This document shows, one piece after another, positions 1-12,404 of a stretch of DNA of 64,000 bases; the stretch's first letter is position 1; every line of letters starts with the position of its first letter. This DNA is from Cervus elaphus (lineage: Eukaryota > Chordata > Mammalia > Artiodactyla > Cervidae), in assembly GCF_910594005.1 (NCBI RefSeq), contig NC_057817.1, positions 27,691,001-27,755,000 of the forward strand, written 5' to 3'. The notes under the pieces are model-generated. The model searched no databases. It saw nothing but the letters and a program-made list of their open reading frames with translations, and was not told the origin of the DNA. The translations under genes were made by a program, and so were the position numbers.

Positions 1-2660
1 CGAGAGCCCAAAATAGTCAGCTGACGGGAGCCCCGGCGTGAGCGTGACCCTGGGCCCGTGCCCGGGCCTGGCAGACAGGTGCCCACGTCACAAGACCAGC
101 AGCTCTAGCGCTCATGGGGCCCCCTTGGCAGCCCCTCAGGGTGCCCCTGGCAGCATATCTGGCATGGGAATTCCACCCAATCACCTCCCTCTTCCAGACA
201 ACGGACTGAATGCGAGGAATTCTGCCCACAGGAGCCACTGTGTACCCAGAGGGAAGGCCGGGCGCTCAGAAGGCCGAGTCAGAGCTGAGGGCAGAGGTGG
301 GGGCTGAGCGGAGGGAAAGTCACCCGGCCCGCTGCTGTCATCTTCACTCACGTGCTTCCCGCATCCAGATCTCCAGCTGACCAGGAACACCTGCCTCATC
401 CACTTACAGTAACTCCTCTCCCTGCCCCGGCCCGAGGCTGGTGGCCCAGCGCCTGCTGCCATCAGGCCAGGATCACACCCCGTCCAGCCCCCAGCACAGA
501 AGGCCCTGCTTCCCAGGGCTTTCCCGCCTTCTCTGCAGGCTTGGAGAGCTAGAAACCCTGTCCTCTGCACCCCAACCACCTCTCTGGACTCTCTGGACCC
601 TGAACACCAACGCCACATGAGGCAACAGTGTTTGGGGTTCCGGTGGGGATACCGAGCCAGCTCCCACTTCACCTGAGGGGGTCTCTCAGAGATGGCTGAG
701 GCGGGGCTGCTGCCCAGAGATGGCCCTCAGTTCTGGGGAAGGAAAAAGAGAATCACAGGGTTCCTGTCCAGGGCACCAAGCTGAACTCCAGCTCTCTCGG
801 GTAAAGATGTAATCGGGACTCTGGTACCCCTAGCCTCACCCCATCAACTTCCTGGAACCAGGCCCATGCTGCCCTGGCAGCCGTCACTCCTCACAACCCC
901 ATGACACCCAGGCCCAGAGGCCCCCCCCAAGCCTGTACTGCTAAGAAAGTCAGGCTTCCCCCTTCCCCACCCCCACACTACCCCCACTAGCAAAGAAATC
1001 AGATCTCCCTGTGCCTAGCAGCGCCTCGCCTACTACCTCTGCAGGGCTTCCCCCTCCATCCCCCAAACCACATCCGCTTCAGGCAGCTCCCACACCCACC
1101 TTGGCCCCCCAACCACCTGCTCAGGAGGCCCCAGGGGCATACAAAGGGCAACAGCAGGGCACTTACCCCTCTGGATGGACCGACGGACCTTAAACAACAC
1201 TCGACCATCCCTAGGGCCTTCGGGGCCTGGCAGAAGGAGCCGACACCAGGGAGGGGCTGGGGCTGGCCTCTGTCCATGGTGGAGGCCTACAGAGGGAGTC
1301 GTGTGAGAGAGGAGAAATCAGCCAGCAAGGCCATTCCCTGGAGACAGTACAGCCAGAAACAGACATGGGAACAGAGGCAGGGCCCAGGCCATGATGGTGG
1401 ACAGGCCAGCTCAAGGTGCCCCCTGAGCTGGGCATCAGAGGTTGGGGGCCCACACCCCAAGCAAACAGCACTTGGGAATGTGGGGTGTGGCCAGGAGTTG
1501 CTGAGAGTGTCTGAAGCATCTCCAGGCCCTGGAGACACAGCCCCTGAACCTTAAACCCCACTCTTGGGTGCAGTGGCAGGTGGTACCTCAACCAAGCTCT
1601 CAGCTCCTGGATGTACACAAAAGGACAGCTGGAGGTAGAGAAAAGGGAGCCACTGCTAGGACAGAGCAAAACACCCCTCTCTCCTAAATGGGCTCCAACT
1701 TGGTCCCCAAAGCCTCAGAGGCCCCCACAAGGCAAGGGCTCCATGCTCCCATCTCTAGGAGGCCCAGCCTTCTCATCTGAGCAATGGGTACTTTCAGGAA
1801 CTCTTCTATGAGGGGATTCTGGTCACAAAACAGGAAGATCCAGCTTGGGGAAGAGTGGTGAAGAGCACAGATGCTGGATCCCTGTTGCCTGGGTTCAAAT
1901 CCTTGCTCCATCACGTGTCACTCTGGGCAAGTTACATAACTTCTCTGTTCCTCATCAGTGAAAATGACTATCTGTAATTGACGTCTCTAAAATTAACAAC
2001 CGTAAGGTTACCAGCAGGTTTAAAGTGAATTTGCATGCAAAGGACTTAGGGCTGGATCCACATAGGTGCCATTGTTATTAGGAGGAACTGAAGGAGGACA
2101 CATAAAAGCTAACCCCAGACCCTGGTCCCTATTCCAAGCTCCTTCGGTGCACCTGAGCTCTACTTCCAACACCACATGTGTGTGCCATCCCCCCAAACTC
2201 TTCAACCTCTCCCCTGATCCTACTGGTGCCAGAGCCTTCAGCCGGGGCAACCCAGACCCCACTTCTCACCTCCCCTTTTCCTCCCCTTACCCAGCCCTCT
2301 CTTTTCCTGACTGGGCCTCAAGGTGAGGGCAGGACCAGTCAAGGTGGGATCTTCCCTAGTTATCAGGCTGCCCTTCAGGCCGAGATGAAGTCTAGGAAAA
2401 GAGAAGTAGATGCTCCCAGGGTGGGTGATAGAGGGAATGAGGAGGAACTCCCAGAGGGTAGGTGATGGGCCCCTTCACCCTCCTAACTTCTGTCCCAGGG
2501 TCCATAGGCTAAGGGGCATTCCTCTGGCCCAAAGTACCCAGACTCTCCTCTTACAGAGCTACCAGCATCTCCAATGACCCTAGGCGTATGATGGGGAACA
2601 GGGCATGAAGAAGGGGAAGGCAGTTCAGATCAGTCAGAGGGCTTCCAACCCCAAACACAA
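1..2660. other. Noncoding region at the left edge
   Basis: No exon recognised. A MIR lies at 1.86-2.03 kb. If NR4A1 is to the left, this would be its intron or upstream DNA. No NR4A1 coding sequence is visible here. Confidence 0.6.
1858..2030 (+). mobile_element. MIR SINE
   Basis: Shows TGCCTGGGTTCAAATCC and the CTGGGCAAGTTACATAACTT core. Confidence 0.8.
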
Positions 2661-2663
2661 GGC

Positions 2664-4712
2664 AAAGTTTAGTTCAGTTCAGTCGTTCAGTCATGTCCAA
2701 CTCTTTGCGACCCCATGAACCACAGCACGCCAGGCCTCCCTGTCCATCGCCAACTCCTGGAGTTTACTCAAACTCATGTCCATTGAGTCGGTGATGCCAT
2801 CCAACCATCACATCCTCTGTCATCCCCTTCTCCTCCTGCCTTCAATCTTGCCCAACATCAGGGTCTTTTCCAATGAGTCAGTTCTTCCCATCAGGTGGCC
2901 CAAGTATTGGAGTTTCAGCTTCAACATCAGTCCTTCCAATGAATATTCAGGACTGATTTCCTTTGGGATGGACTGGCTGGAGCTCCTTGCAGTCCAAGGG
3001 ACTCTCAAGAGTCTTCTCCAACACCACAGTTCAAAAGCATCAATTCTTTGGTGCTCAGCTTTCTTTATAGTCCAACTCTCACATCCACACATGACTACTG
3101 GAAAAACTATAGCCTTGACTAGATGGACCTTTGTTGGCAAAGTAATGTCTCTGCTTTTTAATATGCTGTCTAGGTTGGTCATAACTTTTCTTCCAGGATT
3201 AACTGTCTTCTAATTTCACAGCTGCAGTCACCATCTGCAGTGATTTTGGACCCCAAAAAATAGTCTGTCACCGTTTCCACTGTTTGCCCATCTATTTGCC
3301 ATGAAGTGATGGGACCAGATGCCATGATCTTAGTTTTCTGAAAGTTGAGCTTTAAGCCAACTTTTTCACTCTCCACTTTCACTTTCATCAAGAGGCTCTT
3401 TAAGTTCTTCTTCGCTTTCTGCCATAAGGGTGGTGTCATCTGCATATCTGAGGTTACTGATATTTCTCCCGGCAATCTTGATTCCAGCTTGTGCTTCATC
3501 CAGCCCAGCGTTTCTCATGATGTACTCTGCATATAAGTTAAATAAGCAAGGGGAGAATATACAGCCTTGACCTACTCCTTTCCTGATTTGGAACCAGTCT
3601 GTTGTTCATGTCCAGTTCTAACTGTTGCTTCCTGACCTGCATACAGATTTCTTAAGACGCAGGTCAGGTGGTCTGATATTCCCATCTCTTTAAGAATTTT
3701 CCACAGTTTGCAGTGATCCACACAGTCAAAGGCTTTGGCATAGTCAATAAAGCAGAAATAGATGTTTTTCCGGAACTCTCTCGCTTTTTCGATAATCCAA
3801 CGGATGTTGGCAATTTGATCTCTGGTTCCTCTGCCTTTTCCAAAACCAGCTTTAACATCTGGAAGTTCACAGTTCACATACTATTGAAGCCTTGCTTGGA
3901 GAATTTTGAGCATTACTTTGCTGGAGTGTGAGATGAGTACAACTGTGTGGTAGTTTGAACATTCTTTGGCATTGCCTTTCTTTGGGACTGGAATGAAAAC
4001 TGACTTTATCCAGTCTTGTGGCCACCTGTGGAGTTTTCCAAATTTGCTGGCATATTGAGTGCAGCACTTTCACAGCATCATCTTTTAGGACTTGAAATAG
4101 CTCAACTAGAATTCCATCACCTACATTAGCTTTGTTCATAGTGATGCTTCCTAAGGCCCACCTGACTTCACATTCCAGGATGTCTGGCTCTAGGTGAGTG
4201 AGCACACCATCATGATTATCTGGGTTGTGAAGATCTTTTTTGCATAGTTCTTCTGAATATTCTTGCCACTTCTTCTTAATATCTTCTGCTTCTGTTAGGT
4301 CCATACCATTTCTGTCCTTTATTGAGCCCGTCTTTGCATGAAATATTCCCTTGGCATCTCTAATTTTCTTGATGAGATCTCTAGTCTTTTCCATTCTATT
4401 GTTTTCCTCTATTTCTCTGTACTGATCACAGAGGAAGGCTTTCTTATCTCTCCTTGCTATTCTTTGGAACAATGCATTCAAATGGACATATCTTTCCTTT
4501 TCTCCTTTGCTTTTCGCTTCTCTTCTTTTCACAGCTATTTGTAAGGCCTCCTCAGACAGGCATTTTACCTTTTTGCACTTCTTTTCCTTGGGGATGGTCT
4601 TGATTCCTGTCTCCTGTACAATGTCACGAATCTCCATCCATAGTTCATCAGGCACTCTGTCTATCAGATCTAATCCCTTGAGTCTATTTCTCACTTCCAC
4701 TGTATAATCAAT
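2664..4712 (-). mobile_element. RTE-BovB LINE, 5'-truncated and frameshifted
   Basis: Sense strand is minus. The 3' end lies near 2,664, with the typical tail over the first 100 bp. The translated pieces cover the reverse transcriptase: a FIDYAKAFD motif at about 3,720-3,760, YADDT at about 3,440, and the C-terminal SILKSRDITLPTKV and FELWCWRRLL segments. The endonuclease half is absent, and frame breaks separate at least four fragments, so it is dead. Length is about 2.05 kb of roughly 3.2 kb. Confidence 0.93.
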
Positions 4713-5059
4713 TGTAAGGGCAAAAGAAAAACAGAAAGCAAAAGCAGGCTGCAAACCTGGCCCAGACCACGGCCGACACCTGCCTCCCAGAGTGACACTG
4801 TCATCTTCCCATCCCCCAGAAACGGTTTGTGGTCAGGCCCTAGCCCCCAGGCTCCCTTTTCTCCCTTCCAGCCCACAGGTGAGGAGTAAGGGAGGCCAAA
4901 CACCTTCTATCACAGTCAAGCCCAACCTGAGTGCCCGGGTCTTCCCCACTTGTACCTGAGAACAGGAGCCAGAGTCAGGGATCCAGTTGGTGCCCCGAAA
5001 GTGATTCAAAACATCTTAAAGCAGGTATCTGATCCCATCTCTGGTCCCACATCAACAGT

Positions 5060-5215
5060 CCCTCCACAAGCATTTACTGAGGGCCTACTGTGAACCAGAC
5101 AGTGAACCATGAACACTGGGAGATCCAAGGAGTAAACCAAGATCTGTAGGCCCCAGGAGATTACAATGGGGGAATGAATCAAGGTCAGTTACAATCAGCA
5201 CTGCGCAGGGGACAA
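5060..5215 (+). repeat. L2-like fragment
   Basis: GCATTTACTGAGGGCCTACT and CCAGGAGATTACAATGGGGG resemble the start of the same old family. Confidence 0.45.
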
Positions 5216-5954
5216 ACGGAGGGCTGAGTGGGCTTAGAGAAGGAGAAAGTGACTCCCTCCCAAGAGAAACGGGACCATCAGCCCAGACTTCAGTCCCCAG
5301 CTCCAGCTCCCCCTCCTCCCTGTGCTCCAGCCCCACGGGCTCTCTTTCTCGACTCAGAGCCTCTGCACTGGCTGTTTCCTCTGCCAGGAAAGTCACTGCC
5401 TGCTATGTCTGTATGGCCAGTTCCTTCCCATCAATCTGGCTGGTGATCCCATTTCACCTGCACTCCCACCCTGCAACGTTAATCTATTTTTATTATCTCC
5501 ATAGGACTAATGCCATTCATTTGTTTACACGTGTGTCGCAAAGACTGCAGAGTTCAGTGTCTAAACCTGAGCTCAGCACTAACAGTGCTCAGTAAGTACT
5601 GGTGGAATGTGGGAGAGGGGGACTCACACATGCAACAGAACTGGGCTGGGAGGAGGTTTGACACTGCAGTGAAGGAGGTGTCCCTTCTATCTGGGGGCAT
5701 ACCCAAAGTCTGAGGGGTCTTCCTTATGTTGAGTCACAATTGAGTCCAGCCCCCAGCCCTGGATCCCAGTCCTGAATAGCTGTGCCCATCTGATAACTCC
5801 TCCTCCCTCCTATGGCATATTTGAGACTTTTCTTATTTAAACTCCTTGCAACAGGATATGAATGACAGACCCTTTGCAGCCCTGGTGGCTTCCTGATAGC
5901 ATAAACTCTGCATTGGCTAATGTCCCAACCCAGAAGTGGGCATATTACTCTTAA

Positions 5955-6400
5955 CAACAATAACAAGAGCAGCTCATATTTGTTGAACACCAAGAAACTT
6001 CCCTGTGGCTCAGACAGTAAAGAATCTGCCTGCAATGCAGGAGACCCCGGTTAATCCCAGGGTCAGGAAGATCCCCTGGAGAAGGGAATGGCAACCCACT
6101 CCAGTATTCTTGCCTTTAGAATTCCATGGACAAAGAAGTCTGGTGGACTACAGTCCAGGGGATTGCAAAGAGTCGGAGGCACTGAGGATTAGTTGCTTTC
6201 ACTTTCACTTTTTTTTGATGTGCTAAACACATCACTAAGCACTTTACACCCATGTACTCTTTTAACCTCACAACACTATGAGGAAGCGATTATTATTATG
6301 AACATTTTAACAAGGAGGAAACGAAGGCACAGAAATATTAAGCAACCTGCCCAAGGTCACACAGCTAGTTAAGTGGCAAAGCCAGGATTAGAACCTGGGC
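5955..6400 (-). mobile_element. MIR SINE split by Bov-tA
   Basis: Minus orientation: TGCCCAAGGTCACACAGCTA core and CACTTTACACCCATGTACTC. Its outer end lies left of the Bov-tA at about 5,955-5,992. Confidence 0.85.
5993..6215 (+). mobile_element. Bov-tA SINE
   Basis: Starts with the tRNA-like CTTCCCTGTGGCTCAGACAG and ends with a TTTCACTTTCACTTTTTTTT tail. It is inserted in a MIR (5,955-6,400), whose halves continue on both sides. Confidence 0.9.
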
Positions 6401-7099
6401 ATCCCCCTTTCCCTCCTTGGACCTGTTTGGTGGGCACAGAGCAGTTTGATAGCCAACACCAGAGAGCAAGTGGGAAGCTCTGGGGCCTGGGTTGCTAGAC
6501 TGAACTTCTCAGCTAATTTTTTAAACTCCAGCACAGGCCTCAAAATTAACAATCAGTCACATTCATTCTGCTGGGCTTGGCCCATCCTTCCCCGTCTGCC
6601 ATCGCTTGGAATCTTGGCTTTATTGTACTATACACTTGTCATTGTTCCACTCAGCTCTCAGTCAATACAAAGAGTTGGCTGGCTTCCCTTTCAAGTCTTC
6701 ATCCAAGTCACTTGGAGCAAGACCCTAGCAAGGGTCTAGGACCATGTCTGAAGCCACCACTGAAACCTCCCACCAGGCTCTTATCAACCCCCTACGCCAC
6801 CAGCACCCTTTGGACATAACTGTTGTGAACCCACCTACCTCTTCCTTCCCAGCCTTCCTTTTCCCAGCACACCCCCCAACCCAAATGAATACTCCACTGG
6901 AAACCACCATAAATGCCACTTCTGCAGCATTTCTAATCCCAGGTCCGCCCCTGACTCCACGAGACCCTCTGCAGACTCAGTTTCTCTGCTGCGGCCCACG
7001 AAGGGGTTGCAGTGGGCAACTCGGGTCCCTCCCGGCTCGGCGTCCTGGCAGCCGAGCTCGCGGACTGAACTCCTGGAACCCGTTCCCCGCAGCCAACGG

Positions 7100-7910
7100 G
7101 TAAATGGAAGGAATTTCTCCGGCCTGGCCACCTCCCGCACCCCTCGCGGGCCAAACCCCACCCTTGGCGGGCTGGTGTGAGAAAGCGCTGGCGCCTCACT
7201 TGGGGGCTGACTCGGAGCTAGCTGGTTCCTCCGGGAATCCAGTCCCTGACCCCCATCACCCCCACCACCCTGGTCTCCAAGCGGGACTTGGCGCGGCCCC
7301 GGCCCCGCGACGCGCACCCATGCAGACCCATCTCTTCCCGAGCATCTTCCGGGACCCCCGGGACCCCCGTGCCCCCTCCCCGGCCCCCTCACCTGGCCCG
7401 GCTCGCCCGGCTGGCCTCTCCGCCCCCGCCTTCCGGGGTCGCGTCCCCACCAGCGGGGAGCGGCTCAGCAGCGCGGGGGCGCCCATGGCCCGGGCGGCAG
7501 GGGGTCGCGGGCACGGCGCGCGGGCCCCCACGGTGCCGCCGCCGCCTAGCGCTCCTGCCGCCGCGCCGCCGCGGCCCCGTGCCCCCAGCCCTCGGGCAGC
7601 CCCCCGCCCCGCAGTTCCGGCCGCAGCCGCGCCCCCCCGCCCCCGCAGCCCCCGGCCGCCCGCGCCGCTGTCCCAGCCCGGGGCGCGCCTCCCCCGGCTG
7701 GCGGGCAGGCGGGGACCGTGACGCGCGCCCATTGACGTCTCCGGAATCCCGGCGGCGCGGCCGACGCAGCCTCATCAATGGGGCTAAAAATAGCGGCGCC
7801 CGGAATAGCCGCGAGCGCCCCGCCCCGCGGGCCCCCCTCCCCAACCCTCGCTGCACACCCCGTTACATAATCCGCCCGGCTGTGGCCGGGGTGGGGGAGC
7901 TGTTTTTCAG
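7100..7910 (-). promoter_or_regulatory. CpG island, candidate NR4A1 alternative promoter/first exon
   Basis: Strongly CpG-rich. It holds a MEF2-type site CTAAAAATAG (7784-7793), a CRE-like TGACGTC (7733-7739), a TGACGC (7719-7724) and a C/EBP-like TTACATAA (7863-7870). On the minus strand a consensus donor CAG/GTGAGG lies at 7393/7392, so an exon of roughly 7750-7393 is plausible. It contains an ATG at 7486-7484 in an open frame up to the donor. CRE/AP-1-like and MEF2 control is typical of NR4A1, the next gene expected on this strand by synteny. The gene assignment is inference. Confidence 0.5.
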
Positions 7911-8009
7911 GTGAAGCGTCTGTGGCCTTGCTAACACCTTCCGACCGAGGCTGCAAACCTAGAGCTGACTTCTAAGTAAATTTACCTGGGGCTTCCCCGG
8001 GGAAGAGGT

Positions 8010-8085
8010 GGAAAAAATGAGGCCCAGAGAGGCTCGGCAGCGGTCCAAAGTCACACAGCAATTAGACTGCTTCGAGAGGACAGGA
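8010..8085 (-). mobile_element. MIR fragment
   Basis: Minus orientation: ATGAGGCCCAGAGAGGCTCG and AAGTCACACAGCAATTAG, close to the MIR core. Confidence 0.5.
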
Positions 8086-8267
8086 CCCCGGCCCTCTGAA
8101 CCCCGGACACCCCCACCAGCCTTGCTTGGCCTACAGGCCACCATAAGGGCAAGGGGCCCGGCCAGCAGGGTGTCCAGCATTCACACAAGAAGCCGTCTTA
8201 GAGAAAGGGGACTTGCTGGAAAGGTGAAATTTCTCTTGGAGAGAAGCATTTCCCGAGGCAGCTCCTC

Positions 8268-8430
8268 CCATACTGCTGTGTGACCTAGGGCAAGTCACTT
8301 CACCTCTCAGCCTGTTTCTTTACCTATAAAATGAGGATGATACTATTATCAGCCTTTTCTGGGTGTCAGGAGTCAGGAGGACTGAACAACTGTGGAACTG
8401 CCTTGCACACAGCAGGTTCTCATAGTTACT
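8268..8430 (+). mobile_element. MIR SINE
   Basis: GTGTGACCTAGGGCAAGTCA core followed by ATAAAATGAGGATGATACTA. Confidence 0.8.
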
Positions 8431-8970
8431 TTCTCCTTGCTTTCTTCTAGGAACCTGACTTTCCCGTTCCACAGAATTGCTTAGTGCAAGAGGTGCTTAG
8501 TGTAAGAGATACCTATGCGGAGGCCCCTGCACTGGCCAGGAGGCCCTGAGTGGCCCACTCTCTTCTGCCCAGTAAGAACCTTCCTGGGGATGAGAGTCTT
8601 GGAGGCTTTCTCTTTCCCACGTGACTGGTACACTCTTTGGAAATGGGAGAACTATACTTTTCTTGAGCAAATCAATCCTTGTCTCCCAACAGCAGCCCAC
8701 TTTGGAGGGGCTGGTTCAGGGAGACAGGCCAAGGCCGATGCGGTGGGGCTGGGGTTATGGTGTCTGCGCCAGTGCTGCTAGGCAGGCCAGGCCCTGGGAG
8801 ACACTCATCAGACAGAACCAGTCCTGTGCTGTGTGGTCAAAGCCACCAGCCCCTACTCATGTTTGGAGCCACCTTAAATTATCAGCATGCTAGTCAACCC
8901 AGCATCCAGGCGGGCCCCACGCAGCAAAGAATCTTTTCTGCATTCAAAACTCTCCAGAAGAGGCCCCACG

Positions 8971-8990
8971 CGCCCCCCCCCCCCCACCCC
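8971..8990. repeat. C-homopolymer run
   Basis: A run of about a dozen C in 8,973-8,986, a likely sequencing soft spot. Confidence 0.85.
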
Positions 8991-9639
8991 AGCCCTCATT
9001 CCGGGGCCACATTCCTCTCCCCACCTCCTGCCCACCCTCAGAAATCCTTTCCTGGACCTGTCCTAAACTCCTGTTGCAACTCACAAGTCTCTTTCTCTCC
9101 TTTTGAAAATGATCCCAAGAATCTCTGGTTTGTCTCAAAATCACTTTCTCAGAACCTCTATATTTCTTTCCCATATTCAAATATTAGGCCAAGATGGAGA
9201 TAAAGAAACCAATTCTTCAAAAATGGCAAGGTTGGGGGTGGGGTGGCTATCAGTCTGGTTTTTTCCTTTCCCCTTCCACCCTTCTCTCCTTCCTACCCCA
9301 GGAGTTCCTTCCAAATGGGCTTTTTAAAGAAGCCACTACCCCCACCTCCTCTTTTTCTTTTTCCAGAATTCTAACTTTTGAAATACATTTTAAAAATATT
9401 TGCCTGTGTAGGAGAAATACATTTATTTGGACAGGAAGAATAAAATTTTTTAAAAGTCTGAGTTACCACTTTTTCCATGAAGAATTCCAGCCCACAGAGG
9501 TCTCTCCCTTCTATAAATACTTTAGCACAACTTGGCTTTATTATATACTCTCCTGTTTTATAATGAAATAAAAATATATTAAAATATGTAATGCTAAAAC
9601 ACACACGCCCATGTGGCTTGTGGTGGCTGACTGAGGTGG

Positions 9640-9860
9640 CCGAAGGAACATAGGTTCGAGAGGCCTGAGACTGACCCTGGTCCCCACTATTACCAACTAT
9701 GTACCTTCTGGGCAATTACTTACCTTCTCTGGCCTTCAGTTTCTTCACTGGAAACACGAGGATGACAACATACCGATCTCACAGAGTTGTCATGATGAGT
9801 GCATCTTTGATAATACAGGTAGAAGAGTGCAGCAAGAAGTCTGGGACTCAGTAACAAAAC
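9640..9860 (+). mobile_element. MIR SINE
   Basis: ACCTTCTGGGCAATTACTTA core followed by GAGGATGACAACATACCGAT. Confidence 0.75.
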
Positions 9861-11289
9861 TGCCATTTCCACACAAGAGGACTTGGGTTAAGGCAGGGCT
9901 GGGGACTGCATCTTCAAGCTGCACATCCAAAGTACTCACCCTGGCTTTGCCCAGATGGTATGTTTATCTGGAGGCTTGAGCTGCAAAGATGAGGATGATG
10001 TCACCTCATGATGTCATGACAGATGTCCAGTAAATTTCAATCCTCTTGTCTCCTTGACCCAGTCAGTCAGTGGCCAGGCCAGGGCGACAGCCCCCACCTT
10101 CCATCTCCCAGACCAGTGCTCTAATTCGTATGCACCATCTTGGTCCTTTTCTTTGTAACTTAGCTTCTCCTCTTTCTACACAAATTTCAGGAACTACCAC
10201 AGAGCACAAGCTGCAGACGGGAAAACTGAAGGAGAGAAGGGCGACTCCTTGCCCGGCTCAGGAGATGGGACCAGAGGGGAAAACAGACACCCCATCCAGT
10301 GCTGTCCCACATTCTGGGAAATTCCTAAGGGAGAAGGACAAGCTCTTGCCACAGAAAGCTGGGGAAGCAGGACACAAGACACCTCCCTGCAAGAAGAGAA
10401 CATGGGCACAGCGTGAAGGGACAGACAGGACCAGGTAAGGCAGAGAGAAGGAAGAGCATTCCACAGAGGACAAAGATTGACCTCAGAGTTCACAGGTATG
10501 GGGTGGGGATAGGGTCGAGATCCTGGGGGCACAAACCCCCAGGACCAGGAGGATCAGTCAAACCCTTAGTGGTGCTCCCCATACGCCCTTCCATCTCACA
10601 GTAGCAGAACCGGGTAACCCAACTCCGCCCAGTCAGGGAGACACCATTCCACCTAACCTCCACCCTGACCCACTGGGGGTGGGGGTAAAAGGATGTCCAG
10701 GGGGTGCCCCAGACCATTTGGGCCCTGAAGGGGCTCCCCTGTCCAGGTCCCAGCCCTCAATGAGGAGGGGATTCCCTTCGTGGTTCCCTTCCTCACTCTG
10801 AGGATGGAGAAATACCAGGCTGGGGTCCCCCCACCCCTTCCCTAGGTTTAGGAGCAACTAAAGGGCAAAAAATGGGGGCACAAAGACCAGGCCTTTCAGG
10901 GGCTGTCCCAGGGATCATGGCTTTCCACGGGTGACCTAGATGGGAGTACATGCTCTGAATGACATAAAGAGGAGGAGGGGCCCTGCTGGGTGCTTTTAAA
11001 AGTGTCTCCACATTTGCTCTTCCCTAGTTGCCATGGAAGGCCGTCGGGGCCAACAGGAAACAGTGGCGAAAGTCACCAGGCTGGAAGTGACAGAGCTGGA
11101 ATTAATACCAAGATTTCCCCTAAATCCAAGCCAGGCTCTTTATTAAAAACAAACAGAAATCTTCTGTAACTTATTTTTTAAATTAACAAAATCAAACAAG
11201 CTCGCTGCAAACAAATGCAAAACGTTACAGAACTGCGTGATGATTTACGAAGTGAGAGACCGGTAATCTATTCCCAGAGGAGTCGAGTT
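9860..11289. other. Noncoding stretch without recognisable features
   Basis: No exon, repeat or island recognised. An open frame at 10,070-10,438 has no family signal. Confidence 0.5.
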
Positions 11290-11800
11290 TGGTAATCTGC
11301 TGTCTGCTTCCAGATTTCTCTCCACGTTGCCAGAGATCAGATCTGGCCCAGCAGGCCCTCCCAGAGAGGCCGGGACCCGGAACGCCGGGCCGGGACCGGA
11401 ACGCCGGGCCGGAAGGAATAGGGCCAGACCCCGCTGCAGCGCTACGGCCTCGGCAGTGCCCCACGCCGTGTTCCCGGGGGCGGTCGTAAAGCCCCGCGCC
11501 AGGCCGGGTTGGGTCGGGTGGGGCCCGGGGAAGCCGCTACGTCACCAAGCGGACCGGAGGGAGTCCGCGCCCAGTCCAGCCAGGATTCCATTACATCACC
11601 CGGCGGCACGGACCCGCCGCTGGGTAAACACCGCTGCAAATCATTGGCTACCGTGCCGCCCTTCCAACCAGTAACACGAGGGCATGCAAATCAGCCATTG
11701 GGTGTTCGCTGCCTTTGGGTCTGGTGTATGCAAAGAGACTTCTTTGCCTTGATGGCGCGGGGCGGCGGGGGAGGGGTGCCTCCGGGCCGAGAAAAAAGAG
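11290..11800. promoter_or_regulatory. CpG-rich promoter-like island with octamer and CCAAT motifs
   Basis: It contains TACGTCA (11539-11545), TTACATCA (11591-11598), TGCAAATCATTGGC (11635-11648), ATGCAAAT (11684-11691) with CATTGG at 11696-11701, and ATGCAAAG (11728-11735). ATTGG is an inverted CCAAT box, so the motif order fits transcription toward the minus strand. No coding sequence is seen. It could be another upstream NR4A1 start or a noncoding RNA promoter. Confidence 0.45.
11371..11410. repeat. Tandem duplication of a GC-rich 20-mer
   Basis: CGGGACCCGGAACGCCGGGC is followed directly by a 19-base copy lacking one C. It lies at the edge of the promoter-like island. Confidence 0.85.
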
Positions 11801-12404
11801 TAGCCCCGAAATCCGAAATCCGTAGCGGAGCTGGTTGGGGACTTTCCATCTCAAATATGGTCCGGCCAACCCTGTCGGGACTAGAGGGTAATTAAGGATA
11901 AACGCCCATAATTCTTGAGCTATCTTTCCAGTTAGTCCGTGCTTCTTGGAGATCAGTGAACCTAAGAGATGATGCAAACACTAGTTAGGTCAAGCTGGAA
12001 AGAGGGAAGGAAGAAATAAATACAGAGATATACAGAAAGCTGAACCGTACTTTGGAGGACATCGGGGATAGTTCTCCCGCTGGGTACACAAAGCGAAGAA
12101 CAAAACAGACACAGTCCCTGTCTCTGCACCTTCTTACAACCCAGGCTACCATTAAAGCATCTTGCAAATAAGTAATAAGCGCCCTAAAGAGAAAACGAGT
12201 TGCAGAATGTCAATGACACATTTAATGAAGAGCTGCAATTTAGAAGTGGGGTGGTGGATAAGGAAAGTGATTTTTCTCCTTCCTCAGGAAGTTAAGTTTT
12301 CAGCCGAGGAGTATTTATGAGGTGGAGAGTCAGGGGAAGGGCCAAGTGTTCCAGGGAGAGGAAACAGTAGGTGGTAAAGCTCGGAGGTGGGGAAAAGTGT
12401 TGTG

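Noticed and set aside
3867..4754. 295-codon open frame on the minus strand
   Set aside because: It is a fragment of the BovB reverse transcriptase, not a host gene. It is reported as a mobile element.
6835..7732. Several long open frames on both strands over the 7-kb CpG island
   Set aside because: They overlap in all frames, are Pro/Ala/Arg/Gly-rich and lack any family signal. GC-rich DNA has few stops, so these are composition shadows.
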